This document shows positions 13,295 to 22,042 of a DNA stretch of 23,061 bases, in pieces (position 1 is the first letter of the stretch; every line of letters starts with the position of its first letter). The notes beneath the pieces were generated by a model. It saw only the letters and a list, made by a program, of their open reading frames with translations, was not told the origin of the DNA and did no database searches. The translations under genes were made by a program, and so were the position numbers. This DNA comes from JAVBMB01 sp031552995. GTDB lineage: Bacteria > Bacillota > Clostridia > Oscillospirales > Butyricicoccaceae. Location of the stretch: NCBI GenBank assembly GCA_031552995.1, contig JAVBMB010000046.1, forward strand, positions 1 through 23,061, in the 5' to 3' direction.

Positions 13295-15934
13295 ATGGAA
13301 AAAATTGGGCTGAATGAACTGCGGGAGAGTTTCCTAGCGTTTTTTGAATCAAAAGGGCATTTGCGGCTTAAGAGCGCGCCGCTTATTCCGCAGAATGATA
13401 ACTCTCTGCTGCTGATAAACAGCGGCATGGCGCCGTTTAAGCCGTACTTTACCGGCGAAATTACCCCGCCGGCGCCGCGCGCCGCGACATGCCAGAAATG
13501 CATCCGCACGCCAGATATAGAAAATGTCGGCAAAAATTCGCGCCACGGCACGTATTTTGAGATGATGGGTAATTTTTCGTTTGGAGATTACTTCAAGCGC
13601 GATGCGCAAAAATGGGCGTGGGAGTATATCACCGAAGTGATAAAATTGCCGGTGGACAAGATATTTGTCTCTGTTTACCTCGACGACGATGAGTCGTATG
13701 ACATATGGGTCGATGAGATTGGCGTCGACCCGTCTCACATGGTAAGACTGGGTAAGAAGGACAATTTTTGGGAGATTGGCGCGGGACCGTGCGGTCCGTG
13801 CTCTGAGATATATTTTGACCGCGGGGAAAAATACGGCTGCGGCCTGCCGGACTGCGCGCCCGGATGCGACTGCGACAGGTATGTGGAGTTCTGGAACCTG
13901 GTGTTTACACAGCTTAACAACGACGGCGCGGGCAACTATACGCCGCTGGCGAAAAAGAACATCGACACCGGCATGGGCCTTGAGCGCATGGCGTGCATTG
14001 TGCAAGGCGTCGAGACGCTGTTTGACGTCGACACCATTGCCAGCATTACAAAGCATGTATCGCGCCTGACCGGTGTGGAATATAACACCGACCCACAAAA
14101 AGATATTTCGCTGCGCATAATCACCGACCATATCAGAAGCACAACGATGATGATTTGCGACGGCGTCATGCCGTCGAATATGGGGCGCGGATATGTGCTG
14201 CGCCGTCTGCTTCGCCGTGCGGCGCGGCACGGAAGGCTGCTGGATATGCGCGAGCCGTTCCTGCACGGGGTGTGCGAGACGGTCATACGCGAAAATGAGG
14301 GAGTTTATCCCGAGCTGCGCGAGAAAGAGCAGTTTATCAAGACTGTAATATTAAACGAGGAAGAGCGCTTCGGCGCGACAATCGGCGCGGGGCTTGTTAA
14401 GCTTGAAGAAATGATTGCAAAGCTTAAGAGCTCGGAAAGCGTAGTTTTGCCCGGCGAGGACGCGTTCAGGCTGTATGACACCGACGGGTTCCCGATTGAT
14501 TTGACGGTGGAGATACTGGATGAGCACGGGCTTACCGTGGCAAGAGAGGATTTTGAAGCGCTGATGACGGCGCAGAAAAAGCGCGCGCGCGCGGCGCGCG
14601 GCGATACATCGGGCCTGGGCTGGGAAAGCGACAACGCCGCGATTAAACATCTGCCTGCGACGACGTTTGTAGGATACAGCGCAGACAGATGCGAGAGCAA
14701 GGTGCTGGCGCTTGTGGCGGCCGGGCAGGGCGTTGACAGCGCCGAAGAGGGAGAGCGTGTGACGCTTGTCGCGGAGGCATCGCCGTTTTATGCCGAAAGC
14801 GGCGGGCAGACGGCAGACACCGGCGTGATTTCGACACCGAGCGCAAAGCTTGGAGTGATTGACGTGCGCAAGACGCCGGACGGGAAGTATCTGCACGTGT
14901 GCGATGTAGTTTCCGGTGAAATCAAATGCGGCGAGACAGTCGAGCTTGCCGTGGACGCCGAGCGCCGGCAGGCGATACGGCGCGCTCACTCGTCGACGCA
15001 TCTGCTGCACAGGGCGCTGCGCGACACACTTGGCGGGCATGTGACGCAGGGCGGCTCTCTTGTCGAGCCGGATAAGCTGAGATTTGATTTTTCGCATTTT
15101 TCACAGATGACACCAAAGCAGCTTGGCGAGGTGGAGGACGCGGTAAACCGCGCCGTGCTCAAAGGGCTTTGTGTCTCGGCCGGGGAGATGGCGATTGCCG
15201 AGGCGAAAGAACAGGGCGCGATGGCGCTGTTTGGAGAGAAGTACGGCGACATTGTGCGCGTGGTGAAAATGGGAGATTACAGCACCGAGCTGTGCGGCGG
15301 AACACATGTGGAGAACACGGCGAAAATCGGGCTGTTTAAAATCATGTCGGAGGCATCCGTCGCCTCGGGAACGCGCAGGATTGAGGCTGTGTGCGGAATG
15401 GAGTCACTTGATGCGCTGCGTGCGCTTGAACAGATATCGATTCTGGCAGCCGCCGCGGCAAAAACGACGCCGTCTGATTTGGTGCGGCGCGTCGGGCAGC
15501 TTGTAGAAGAAATCCGCAGCGAGGCGCGCGCTAAGGAAGCTCTGGAGGGCAAGCTGGCACGGCTGCGTGCAATTGAGCTGCTGAGCGGCGCGAAGGATGT
15601 GAACGGAGTTAAGGTTCTGGCCGCGAAGCTGGACGAAAAGACCGTTGACGGGCTTAGGGCAATCAGCGATTCGCTTCGCGACCGCGAAGCGGGGCTTGTG
15701 TGCGTGCTGGCCGGCGTGACCGACGAGAATAAAATTGTGATTGTGGCGGCGTGCGGCAAGCTGGCCGTGGCGCGCGGCGCGCACTCGGGCAATATTGTCA
15801 AGCAGGTGGCCGGGTTGTGCGGAGGAGGCGGCGGCGGTAAACCGGACAGCGCGTCCGCCGGCGGCAATGACGTTTCAAGGCTTGATGCGGCGCTTGACGC
15901 CGTGGCCGGGATTGTTGGAGGAATGTTGAAATAA
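13295..15934 (+). CDS. alaS: Alanyl-tRNA synthetase
   Basis: An 879-residue class II synthetase with the full domain set: N-terminal aminoacylation domain, tRNA-recognition region, editing domain, and a C-terminal DHHA1-type domain ending in a Gly-rich GGGGGGKPDSASAGG stretch. Editing-site zinc ligands are His565 and His569 (HSSTH) and Cys667 and His671 (CGGTH), nearly the same numbers as in E. coli. I chose the ATG at 13295 (MEKIGLNELR) with GAGGA upstream; in-frame extension to 13187 would overlap the U32 gene and lacks conservation. No T-box leader is visible, so expression is presumably from the operon. Confidence 0.98.
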   Translation: MEKIGLNELRESFLAFFESKGHLRLKSAPLIPQNDNSLLLINSGMAPFKPYFTGEITPPAPRAATCQKCIRTPDIENVGKNSRHGTYFEMMGNFSFGDYFKRDAQKWAWEYITEVIKLPVDKIFVSVYLDDDESYDIWVDEIGVDPSHMVRLGKKDNFWEIGAGPCGPCSEIYFDRGEKYGCGLPDCAPGCDCDRYVEFWNLVFTQLNNDGAGNYTPLAKKNIDTGMGLERMACIVQGVETLFDVDTIASITKHVSRLTGVEYNTDPQKDISLRIITDHIRSTTMMICDGVMPSNMGRGYVLRRLLRRAARHGRLLDMREPFLHGVCETVIRENEGVYPELREKEQFIKTVILNEEERFGATIGAGLVKLEEMIAKLKSSESVVLPGEDAFRLYDTDGFPIDLTVEILDEHGLTVAREDFEALMTAQKKRARAARGDTSGLGWESDNAAIKHLPATTFVGYSADRCESKVLALVAAGQGVDSAEEGERVTLVAEASPFYAESGGQTADTGVISTPSAKLGVIDVRKTPDGKYLHVCDVVSGEIKCGETVELAVDAERRQAIRRAHSSTHLLHRALRDTLGGHVTQGGSLVEPDKLRFDFSHFSQMTPKQLGEVEDAVNRAVLKGLCVSAGEMAIAEAKEQGAMALFGEKYGDIVRVVKMGDYSTELCGGTHVENTAKIGLFKIMSEASVASGTRRIEAVCGMESLDALRALEQISILAAAAAKTTPSDLVRRVGQLVEEIRSEARAKEALEGKLARLRAIELLSGAKDVNGVKVLAAKLDEKTVDGLRAISDSLRDREAGLVCVLAGVTDENKIVIVAACGKLAVARGAHSGNIVKQVAGLCGGGGGGKPDSASAGGNDVSRLDAALDAVAGIVGGMLK

Positions 15935-15984
15935 CAGGCGCCGGGCTTTATTTGTCATGAGCAATGCGCCGCAATGATAAACTT

Positions 15985-15990
15985 AGGAGG
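15985..15990 (+). promoter_or_regulatory. Ribosome binding site that decides the HIT gene start
   Basis: AGGAGG six bases before the ATG at 15997. An in-frame ATG at 15964 lies upstream of this site and would add 11 basic residues unlike the family's N-terminus. Confidence 0.75.
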
Positions 15991-15996
15991 ATATAC

Positions 15997-16335
15997 ATGG
16001 ACTGCATATTCTGCAAAATCGCAAACGGAGAGATTCCGTCCGGCAAGGTGTATGAGGATGAGACGCTGTATGCCTTCAACGATATCGCGCCGCAGGCGCC
16101 GGTACATGTGCTGATTATCCCCAAAAAACACGTGATGGACAGCGTCAGGCAGGCCGATGCCGCGAACGCAGCTCTTATCGGGCATGTGTATGAGGCGGCG
16201 GCCGTAATTGCGCGGCAGCTTAAGCTTGACGGCGGATACCGTGTGGTGACAAATGTCGGCCCCGACGCCGGACAGACGGTGCATCATTTGCACTTCCATC
16301 TGCTGGGCGGGGCGGCTTTGGGGCCAAACGCATAA
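15997..16335 (+). CDS. HIT-family nucleotide-binding hydrolase
   Basis: A 112-residue HIT protein of the HINT/PKCI branch. The N-terminus MDCIFCKI has the Cys3/Cys6 pair that binds zinc in this branch. The HIT triad is His97-x-His99-x-His101 in VHHLHFHLLGG. Such proteins hydrolyse adenosine phosphoramidates and aminoacyl-adenylates, so its position just behind alaS is at least compatible with clearing such by-products (inference). Its stop codon directly abuts the comEC start. Confidence 0.95.
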   Translation: MDCIFCKIANGEIPSGKVYEDETLYAFNDIAPQAPVHVLIIPKKHVMDSVRQADAANAALIGHVYEAAAVIARQLKLDGGYRVVTNVGPDAGQTVHHLHFHLLGGAALGPNA

Positions 16336-18534
16336 ATGTCTACGATGGAGCGGCCGAAAACGGACCGGCAGGGCAGAACCCTGCTGTGGTTTTCGGCTGC
16401 TTTTTCACTGGCGGTGCTGGCCGTTACGGCGTCAATTGTGGCGGGAATCAGTCCGCTGATAATTCCGGCGGCCGGTATGGCGGCAGCGCTGCTTTTAATG
16501 ATGCACAGGCGCACGAGGATGCCTGTTATTCCTCTGGCGTTTGCGGCCGGGCTTGTGTGGTGCTTTGGGTATATTCAGCTTTTTTACAGGCCGGCAACCG
16601 CGCTTGACGGAAAAACATGCGAGATAGTTTTTACCGTTGGAAAACGGGCGGCGGGGTATAAGGCGTACGGCGTTGTCGAGGGTGAAATTGTTTTGGCCGG
16701 CGGCGAAAAGGCGGGGCACAGCGCGAAGCTTTACCTCGACGACGGATCGCCAGACTATATGCCGGGAGATGTGCTGACATTCAGCGGGAAAATAACGGCG
16801 AGCGAGCTTAGTTTGAGGGGCGGCAATCTGCGTGATGCAGTGTTTCTCACCATCAGCCAGAAGAGTGAGATTGCGGCCGAGCGCGGCGGTGATATAAGCC
16901 TTAAACACCGTGCCTCGATGCTGGCGTCCGGAATCGGCGACAGGATGGCGCAGCTTGTGCCCGGCGACGAGGGTGGGCTGCTGTGCGCGCTGCTGACCGG
17001 TGACCGCACTCGCTATTCGCGCGATTTTGGCGCGGCGCTGATAAACAGCGGAACATCGCATGTGACGGCCGTTTCGGGAATGCATATCTCGATTATTGTG
17101 TCGTTTTTGACGGCAGTGCTGGGCAGAAAACGCGGGCTTTACACAGCGCTGCCGGCTATAGCAATCTACGCCGCGATGGCGGGCTTCAGCCCGTCGGTGT
17201 TGCGCGCGTCGATTATGTGCGGCGTGACGGTGCTCGCTTTTGCGTCGAGGCGCGAGAACGATACGCTGACGTCGCTGTTCTTTGCGTTGCTCGTGCTTGT
17301 TGCGGCGCGGCCGTTTTCAATACTGTCGCCCAGCTTGATGCTGTCGTTTACCTCTACACTGGGAATCGCGCTGTTTGAACCGCTGGTACTCAGACGCCGG
17401 GCGAAGGCCGGGGGCAGCGGCATTTGGGCGAAGACTTCGCGGTATGCGCGTGCCGCCGCCGCGGCGTCCGTAGGCGCGACTGTACTGACACTACCGCTGT
17501 GTATACTGTTCTTCCCCCGCGTATCGCTGGCGGCGATTCCGGCGACGGTGCTGATTCTGCCGGCAATTTCACTTGCGATGGTGCTAGGCATAGTTGTGCT
17601 GGGCGTGTCGCTTATCAGCATGGCGGCGGCAGGATTTTTGGCGGAATATGTGCTGTTTTGGCCGCTGAGGTATATAACATCGGTCATAACCGCTATAGGG
17701 AATCAGCGGTGGCTGGCCGATTCGGGCAATGTGTATTTGCTTCTTGCGGCATTTGTGCTCGTCGCAGTGATGGCGGCGGCGCGCCTGCGAAGGCTTCAAG
17801 GCGCTGCGGCCGGGCTGATTGCGCTGACGGCGTTTTGCATGTTTTTTGCGGCGTCGGCGTTCGAGAGCAATATGTACAGCGAGATTGCGATTTGGGGGCA
17901 GGACGGAGCCGCCGTTATATTGACGCGAAGCGGGGACAGGGCGGACGCGGTGAACATCGGCCCGGCGGCGAGGGAGAGAAGCGCGGCGTTTATCGATGAG
18001 ACACTGGCCGGTTGGGGAATAGGCAGCCTGGATACGGCTGTGCTGACATCGCTTGACAACAGAGCGGCCGGCGGATTGGAGGCCGCGCTTGGCAGAGTGG
18101 AAATTAAACAAATCGTTGCGCCGGGGGACACAGTCGCCGGGGATGCTTCGACGCTGTGTTATGCCGGAGGAGGCTCTATGGAGCTTGGGGCTTTTGATTT
18201 ATCCTTGATACCGGCCGGCGACAGGTTTATCCCGTGGCTTGAGGGAAGAAATATCAGCGTTTTAAACTTGTGCGGGGTGTTCCCCCTTGATGCGCTGGTC
18301 AGCGTTGACGAGTATGGAATCGTGGCGGATATCGTGATAATCGACCCGAAATACGCCGGGACGCCGTATGCGCTTGGCGGGCTGACGGACAGGCTGAGGC
18401 CGAAGTTGATTTTGATTGCGGACGACGGATATACGGGCGATTATGCCGTGAGGAAGGCCGCAAATGCCCCCGCTGCGCTGCTTACGCAGACCGGGGTTGT
18501 GACGGTTAAGACGCTTTCGCGCGGAGGGAGATGA
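16336..18534 (+). CDS. comEC: ComEC/Rec2 DNA-uptake channel with degenerate C-terminal domain
   Basis: A 732-residue polytopic protein of the ComEC family, the inner-membrane channel for single-stranded DNA in natural transformation. Domain order is N-terminal helices, an OB-like soluble domain (about 90-185), the Competence membrane domain with the signature INSGTSHVTAVSGMHISII (236-254), and a C-terminal region (about 510-730) in the place of the metallo-beta-lactamase-like domain. That region keeps the outline, but the usual VGQGD-A and THpHxDHxGG motifs read WGQDGA (520-525) and TSLDNRAAGG (571-580). The metal ligands are thus missing. No comEA precedes it. It overlaps holA by 4 bases (ATGA), matching the comEC-holA order of many Bacillota. 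Confidence 0.93.
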   Translation: MSTMERPKTDRQGRTLLWFSAAFSLAVLAVTASIVAGISPLIIPAAGMAAALLLMMHRRTRMPVIPLAFAAGLVWCFGYIQLFYRPATALDGKTCEIVFTVGKRAAGYKAYGVVEGEIVLAGGEKAGHSAKLYLDDGSPDYMPGDVLTFSGKITASELSLRGGNLRDAVFLTISQKSEIAAERGGDISLKHRASMLASGIGDRMAQLVPGDEGGLLCALLTGDRTRYSRDFGAALINSGTSHVTAVSGMHISIIVSFLTAVLGRKRGLYTALPAIAIYAAMAGFSPSVLRASIMCGVTVLAFASRRENDTLTSLFFALLVLVAARPFSILSPSLMLSFTSTLGIALFEPLVLRRRAKAGGSGIWAKTSRYARAAAAASVGATVLTLPLCILFFPRVSLAAIPATVLILPAISLAMVLGIVVLGVSLISMAAAGFLAEYVLFWPLRYITSVITAIGNQRWLADSGNVYLLLAAFVLVAVMAAARLRRLQGAAAGLIALTAFCMFFAASAFESNMYSEIAIWGQDGAAVILTRSGDRADAVNIGPAARERSAAFIDETLAGWGIGSLDTAVLTSLDNRAAGGLEAALGRVEIKQIVAPGDTVAGDASTLCYAGGGSMELGAFDLSLIPAGDRFIPWLEGRNISVLNLCGVFPLDALVSVDEYGIVADIVIIDPKYAGTPYALGGLTDRLRPKLILIADDGYTGDYAVRKAANAPAALLTQTGVVTVKTLSRGGR

Positions 18535-19577
18535 GTTTGATGGCATATAAAAAAGGCAGCGGCGACCCCGGGATGGCGACGATGAAAGCCGAGATTCTTT
18601 CGGGTAAGCTGCGCACGCTTTATATATTCCACGGCGAAGAGAGTTATTTGAAGACCCACTGGCTGGGCAAGCTGAAAGAGCTTGCGTGCGGCGCGTTTGA
18701 GGACTTCAACTTTGTGATGCTTGAGGGGGACCGGCTGACTTGGGATGACCTCGTCGATGCGATTTCCACCGTGCCGATGGGCAGCGAAAAAAAGCTCGTC
18801 GTCGTGAGGGATTACAAGCTGATGCAGCCGACAGGCAGGTTTAAGGAGGGGCTTGGCGAGTTGCTTGAGCAGCTGCCGGAGTATATCTGCCTTGTTTTTA
18901 TGTATGATGCTGAGGTGTTTAAGGCCGATAAACGGCTGAATATATACAAAACAGCCGAAAAGCACGGGCTGTTTGTCGAGTTTGAGCAGGCGCCGAGCAA
19001 CGAGCTTATCCCGTGGATAAAGCGCAGGTTTCAAGCCCTTGGCAAGGATATCGGCAGGTTTGAATGCGAACATCTGATGTTTGTGTGCGGATATTCGATG
19101 ACAAACCTGATAACCGAGGTCGAAAAGCTTGCTGCGGGCTCGGCCGGCAAAGACATAACCGGTATGGATATACAGGCACTGGCGTCACGCGTGCTGGAGG
19201 CCGATATTTTTGTGCTTACAGACAATATCATCTCGGGCAAGACGGCGGTCGTCATGCAGACACTGCGCGACCTGGTAGACATGAAGAACGAGCCTGTGTC
19301 GATTCTGGCGGCCATAACGCGGCAGATGCAGAGGCTGTACGGCGCGAAGCTGGCGATAGACGCCGGGAAAAATGAAAACTATGTCGCCGAGCTTCTTGAA
19401 TACCGTTCGAGCTATCCCGCGCGGCTGATAATGACCGCCGCCGGGAAGATGAGCCTTGATTGGCTGCGCCGTGCGCAGCGGCTGTGCCTCGAATGCGATA
19501 TCCTGCTTAAAAGCAATGTTCCCGACCCGGTGAGGATACTTGAAATGCTGCTGCTTAAGCTGGGGGTGGCCGCATGA
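18531..19577 (+). CDS. holA: DNA polymerase III subunit delta
   Basis: A 348-residue clamp-loader subunit, which opens the beta ring for loading on DNA. The N-terminal AAA+-like domain starts with LRTLYIFHGEESYLKTHWL (residues about 27-45), the typical HolA opening. The C-terminal collar region ends with PDPVRILEMLLLKL. The first ATG (18531) overlaps the comEC stop as ATGA and follows GGAGG by 3 bases. An ATG at 18540 has better spacing from GGGAG and is equally possible. The partner delta' gene (holB) is at the end of the window on the other strand. Confidence 0.95.
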   Translation: MSLMAYKKGSGDPGMATMKAEILSGKLRTLYIFHGEESYLKTHWLGKLKELACGAFEDFNFVMLEGDRLTWDDLVDAISTVPMGSEKKLVVVRDYKLMQPTGRFKEGLGELLEQLPEYICLVFMYDAEVFKADKRLNIYKTAEKHGLFVEFEQAPSNELIPWIKRRFQALGKDIGRFECEHLMFVCGYSMTNLITEVEKLAAGSAGKDITGMDIQALASRVLEADIFVLTDNIISGKTAVVMQTLRDLVDMKNEPVSILAAITRQMQRLYGAKLAIDAGKNENYVAELLEYRSSYPARLIMTAAGKMSLDWLRRAQRLCLECDILLKSNVPDPVRILEMLLLKLGVAA

Positions 19578-20161
19578 TTCCGCTTGATCGGGTGATAATC
19601 GTCGAGGGCAAATATGATGCGAACAGGGTGAAGCAGATTTTCGACGCGCCGGTCATCGACACGGCGGGCTTCGGGATATTCAGCGACGGCGAAAAGCTGT
19701 CGCTTATCCGCGCGATGGCGGCGCGGCGCGGCATTGTGATATTGACAGACCCTGACGGAGCGGGCTTTGTAATCCGCAATTATCTGAAAGGCGCAATCGC
19801 CGAGGGGAAGGTGTTCCACGCGTATGCGCCCGATATAAAGGGCAAAGAACGGCGCAAGCACAGCGCCGCCGCGGACGGGCTGCTTGGCGTTGAGGGAATA
19901 CCGGATGCCGCGATTATCGAGGCGGTGCGTGCCAGCGGCGCTATGGACGGCACGCAGGGCGCGCGCAGGCGCGGTATTACGAAGGGCGACATGTATGAGA
20001 TGGGGTTATCCGGCGGAGAGAGAAGCGCTGGGCGCCGCGCGGCGCTGTGCGCAAAACTGGGGCTGCCGGCGAGAATCGGTGCGAACGCGCTGTGCGACAT
20101 TCTTGATATAATGACTGATGTTGAGACGCTGCGCCAGACGGTTGCGGGGCTTGAAATATGA
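19574..20161 (+). CDS. Toprim protein, RNase M5-like (RnmV/DUF4093)
   Basis: A 195-residue protein. The Toprim domain shows its glutamate in RVIIVEGKYDANRVKQ (Glu11) and the DxD in ILTDPDGAG (Asp59, Asp61). Its C-terminal part (GVEGIPDAAII, then ITKGDMYEMGLSGGERS and a helical tail) matches the DUF4093 region found in ribonuclease M5, which matures 5S rRNA in B. subtilis. The spacing is as in RNase M5. However, rnmV normally lies next to rsmA/ksgA, and here it lies between holA and a kinase gene. It may be a functional RNase M5 or a paralogue. It overlaps both neighbours with ATGA junctions. Confidence 0.82.
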   Translation: MIPLDRVIIVEGKYDANRVKQIFDAPVIDTAGFGIFSDGEKLSLIRAMAARRGIVILTDPDGAGFVIRNYLKGAIAEGKVFHAYAPDIKGKERRKHSAAADGLLGVEGIPDAAIIEAVRASGAMDGTQGARRRGITKGDMYEMGLSGGERSAGRRAALCAKLGLPARIGANALCDILDIMTDVETLRQTVAGLEI

Positions 20162-21078
20162 CAGACAGACGTGTGATAAGCCGCGATGACAAGGCGCGGA
20201 TGATTGGCGGCTTCGGGCCGGAGTTTGCGACCTGGGCGGATGTTTCGGCGCAGAAATGCGCCGAGCGGTGGCAGCTTGAGGAGCTGAGGTTTGTCGACAG
20301 CTTTTCGGTGTGCTGCGTGTTCTTTTGCCGCAGCGCTATATACGGCGACGCCGTGCTGAAAATAAGCCGGAGCGCCAGTGAGATACCGCATGAGTACCGC
20401 GCGCTGCGTGACTTTGAGGGGCACGGGGTGTGCCGCGTGTTCGATTACAGCGAGCGCGAGCGCGCGCTGCTGGAGCAGCGCGTTATGCCAGGGGAAAGGC
20501 TTCGCGAAGCGGCACTTAATGTTCGGCTTGATGTGTTTTGCGACGCTTACAGCGGGCTGCATGTAAGACCGGGCGATGCTTCACTTTACCCGACATACAT
20601 CGGGTGGGTGAGGCGGATAACGAGCTATATGGAGGGGAAGAGCGGGTATGATTTCTTCCGCGGTGCGATGCGGCGGGCGGAGGAGTTATGCCTGGCGCTA
20701 TGCGAACAGTACGGCCGCGCAATGCTGCTGCACGGTGATTTGCATCATGACAATATTATCAGCAACGGCGCGGGATACACGATAATTGACCCGAAAGGCG
20801 TTGTGGGCGACCCGGTGTTCGACATTGCGCGGTTTGTGCTCAATGAGCTGGACGCTGACAGGACGCACAATGAGAATATGACGCGGGTACTGCATGTTAT
20901 CGATGTGCTTGGCGCTAAGCTTCACGTGCCGCAAAGTGTGCTGGGGCAGCTGTTTTTTATCGAAGCCGCCATGGCGAATTGCTGGAGTGTTGAGAGTGCT
21001 GAGGTGCCCAGCAGCAGCGATATTACACTTGCCGGAGAGGTTATGCTTCGGCTGTCGCAGCCTGAGGCGCGGATATAA
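20158..21078 (+). CDS. APH(6)/Hur-like aminoglycoside phosphotransferase family protein
   Basis: A 306-residue protein-kinase-fold phosphotransferase. The ATP-binding lysine is probably Lys68 (AVLKIS), with Glu79 as its partner. The catalytic loop is HGDLHHDN (192-199; Asp194, Asn199) and the metal-binding Asp211 lies in IIDPKGVVGDPVFDIARF. The DPK-x-x-x-GDP-x-FD pattern is typical of the streptomycin 6-kinase/hydroxyurea phosphotransferase family (PF04655). It is the last gene before a strong terminator and is ATGA-coupled to the RNase M5-like gene. The location within a housekeeping operon argues against a mobile resistance gene; the natural substrate is unknown. Confidence 0.87.
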   Translation: MTDRRVISRDDKARMIGGFGPEFATWADVSAQKCAERWQLEELRFVDSFSVCCVFFCRSAIYGDAVLKISRSASEIPHEYRALRDFEGHGVCRVFDYSERERALLEQRVMPGERLREAALNVRLDVFCDAYSGLHVRPGDASLYPTYIGWVRRITSYMEGKSGYDFFRGAMRRAEELCLALCEQYGRAMLLHGDLHHDNIISNGAGYTIIDPKGVVGDPVFDIARFVLNELDADRTHNENMTRVLHVIDVLGAKLHVPQSVLGQLFFIEAAMANCWSVESAEVPSSSDITLAGEVMLRLSQPEARI

Positions 21079-21083
21079 GACAC

Positions 21084-21128
21084 CCCCGGTTGAAGTGTAA
21101 AAGCATCAACCGGGGATGTTTTTTGTTT
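21084..21128 (+). terminator. Strong intrinsic terminator of the long operon
   Basis: A perfect 10-bp stem, CCCCGGTTGA (21084-21093) with TCAACCGGGG (21106-21115), has a 12-base loop and is followed after three bases by TTTTTTGTTTT. It lies 6 bases beyond the last stop codon of the plus-strand run. Confidence 0.92.
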
Positions 21129-21130
21129 TG

Positions 21131-21156
21131 ACAGCCGTGCCATACAGCGTGGCTGT
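21131..21156 (+). terminator. Second hairpin, possible back-up terminator
   Basis: ACAGCCGTGC (21131-21140) pairs with GCGTGGCTGT (21147-21156) through 10 bp including two G-U pairs, with a 6-base loop, followed by TTGCTTATT. On the minus strand the two wobble pairs become A-C mismatches, so the structure favours the plus strand. It lies just before the convergent ricT stop. Confidence 0.45.
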
Positions 21157-21160
21157 TTGC

Positions 21161-22024
21161 TTATTCGATGTTTTTCAGCTCGCTGTCAATCGGACCATCC
21201 TTACGGGGCTCCTTGCCGGCGCGCAGAAGCTTGCACTCCTCGCAGCGGACGACGACAGGTGAGTCGGGGTTGTTCTGCAGCCTTACCTTGCAGCAGCCCT
21301 TGAGAAGCGAAACAGACATGACGGTTCCGCGCCCCTGCGGTGTGCTGACAAGGCTGTCGACGGTCGGCGTTTTGGCAATCAGGTCCTGATATGCCTCATT
21401 TTCGTACTTGAGACAGCACATCAGGCGGCCGCATGTGCCGGATATTTTTGTGGGGTTGAGCGACAGCCCCTGATCCTTGGCCATGTTGATAGACACCGGC
21501 TGAAAATCGTCAAGGAATGTCGAACAGCACAGCGTGCATCCGCAGACACCGAGCCCGCCTATCATCTTCGCTTCGTCACGCACGCCTATCTGTCGCAGCT
21601 CGATACGGGTGCGGAACACACCGGCGAGGTCTTTAACGAGCTCGCGAAAGTCGACACGCCCGTCGGAGCTGAAATAGAACAGCATTTTGCTGCGGTCGAA
21701 TGTGTATTCGACAGTGACGAGCTTCATCTCGAGCTTGTGATTTGCGATTTTCTCCTCGCATATTTTAAACGCCTCGGCTTCGCTTTTTGCGTTTTGCTCC
21801 ATCACTTGCAGGTCGGCCGCTGTCGCGATACGCAGCAGCTTTTTCAGCGGCTTGACTATGACGGAATCCTCGACATGGCGGTTGGCAACAACAGCCTCGC
21901 CGCATTCGATGCCCCGGGCGGTCTCGACGATGACCTGATTGCCTTTGCTGACATTTATGCCGGCGGGGTCGAAGTAGTAGACCTTGCCGACCTTTTTAAA
22001 CCTGACGCCTATGACCTCTGTCAT
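21161..22024 (-). CDS. ricT: PSP1-domain protein RicT (YaaT)
   Basis: A 287-residue PSP1-domain protein. In B. subtilis, RicT (YaaT) joins RicA and RicF in an Fe-S complex that promotes RNase Y-dependent mRNA maturation and affects sporulation, biofilm and competence. The conserved cysteines are present: Cys161, 163, 166 and 167 in GVCGCTLCCSTF, and Cys198, 203 and 204 in GTCGRLMCC. Central and N-terminal regions fit the PSP1 domain. GGAAGGAAG precedes the ATG. It is 18 bases downstream of holB, the same order as in B. subtilis. RicA and RicF partners are not in this window. Confidence 0.95.
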   Translation of the reverse strand: MTEVIGVRFKKVGKVYYFDPAGINVSKGNQVIVETARGIECGEAVVANRHVEDSVIVKPLKKLLRIATAADLQVMEQNAKSEAEAFKICEEKIANHKLEMKLVTVEYTFDRSKMLFYFSSDGRVDFRELVKDLAGVFRTRIELRQIGVRDEAKMIGGLGVCGCTLCCSTFLDDFQPVSINMAKDQGLSLNPTKISGTCGRLMCCLKYENEAYQDLIAKTPTVDSLVSTPQGRGTVMSVSLLKGCCKVRLQNNPDSPVVVRCEECKLLRAGKEPRKDGPIDSELKNIE

Positions 22025-22042
22025 TAATAACTTCCTTCCATT

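Noticed and set aside
13349..14266. A 305-codon open frame on the minus strand
   Set aside because: It is entirely within alaS on the opposite strand and is a by-product of codon bias.
20158..21078. Acquired aminoglycoside resistance gene
   Set aside because: Base composition matches its neighbours, it is ATGA-coupled to the preceding gene, and no mobile element is nearby.
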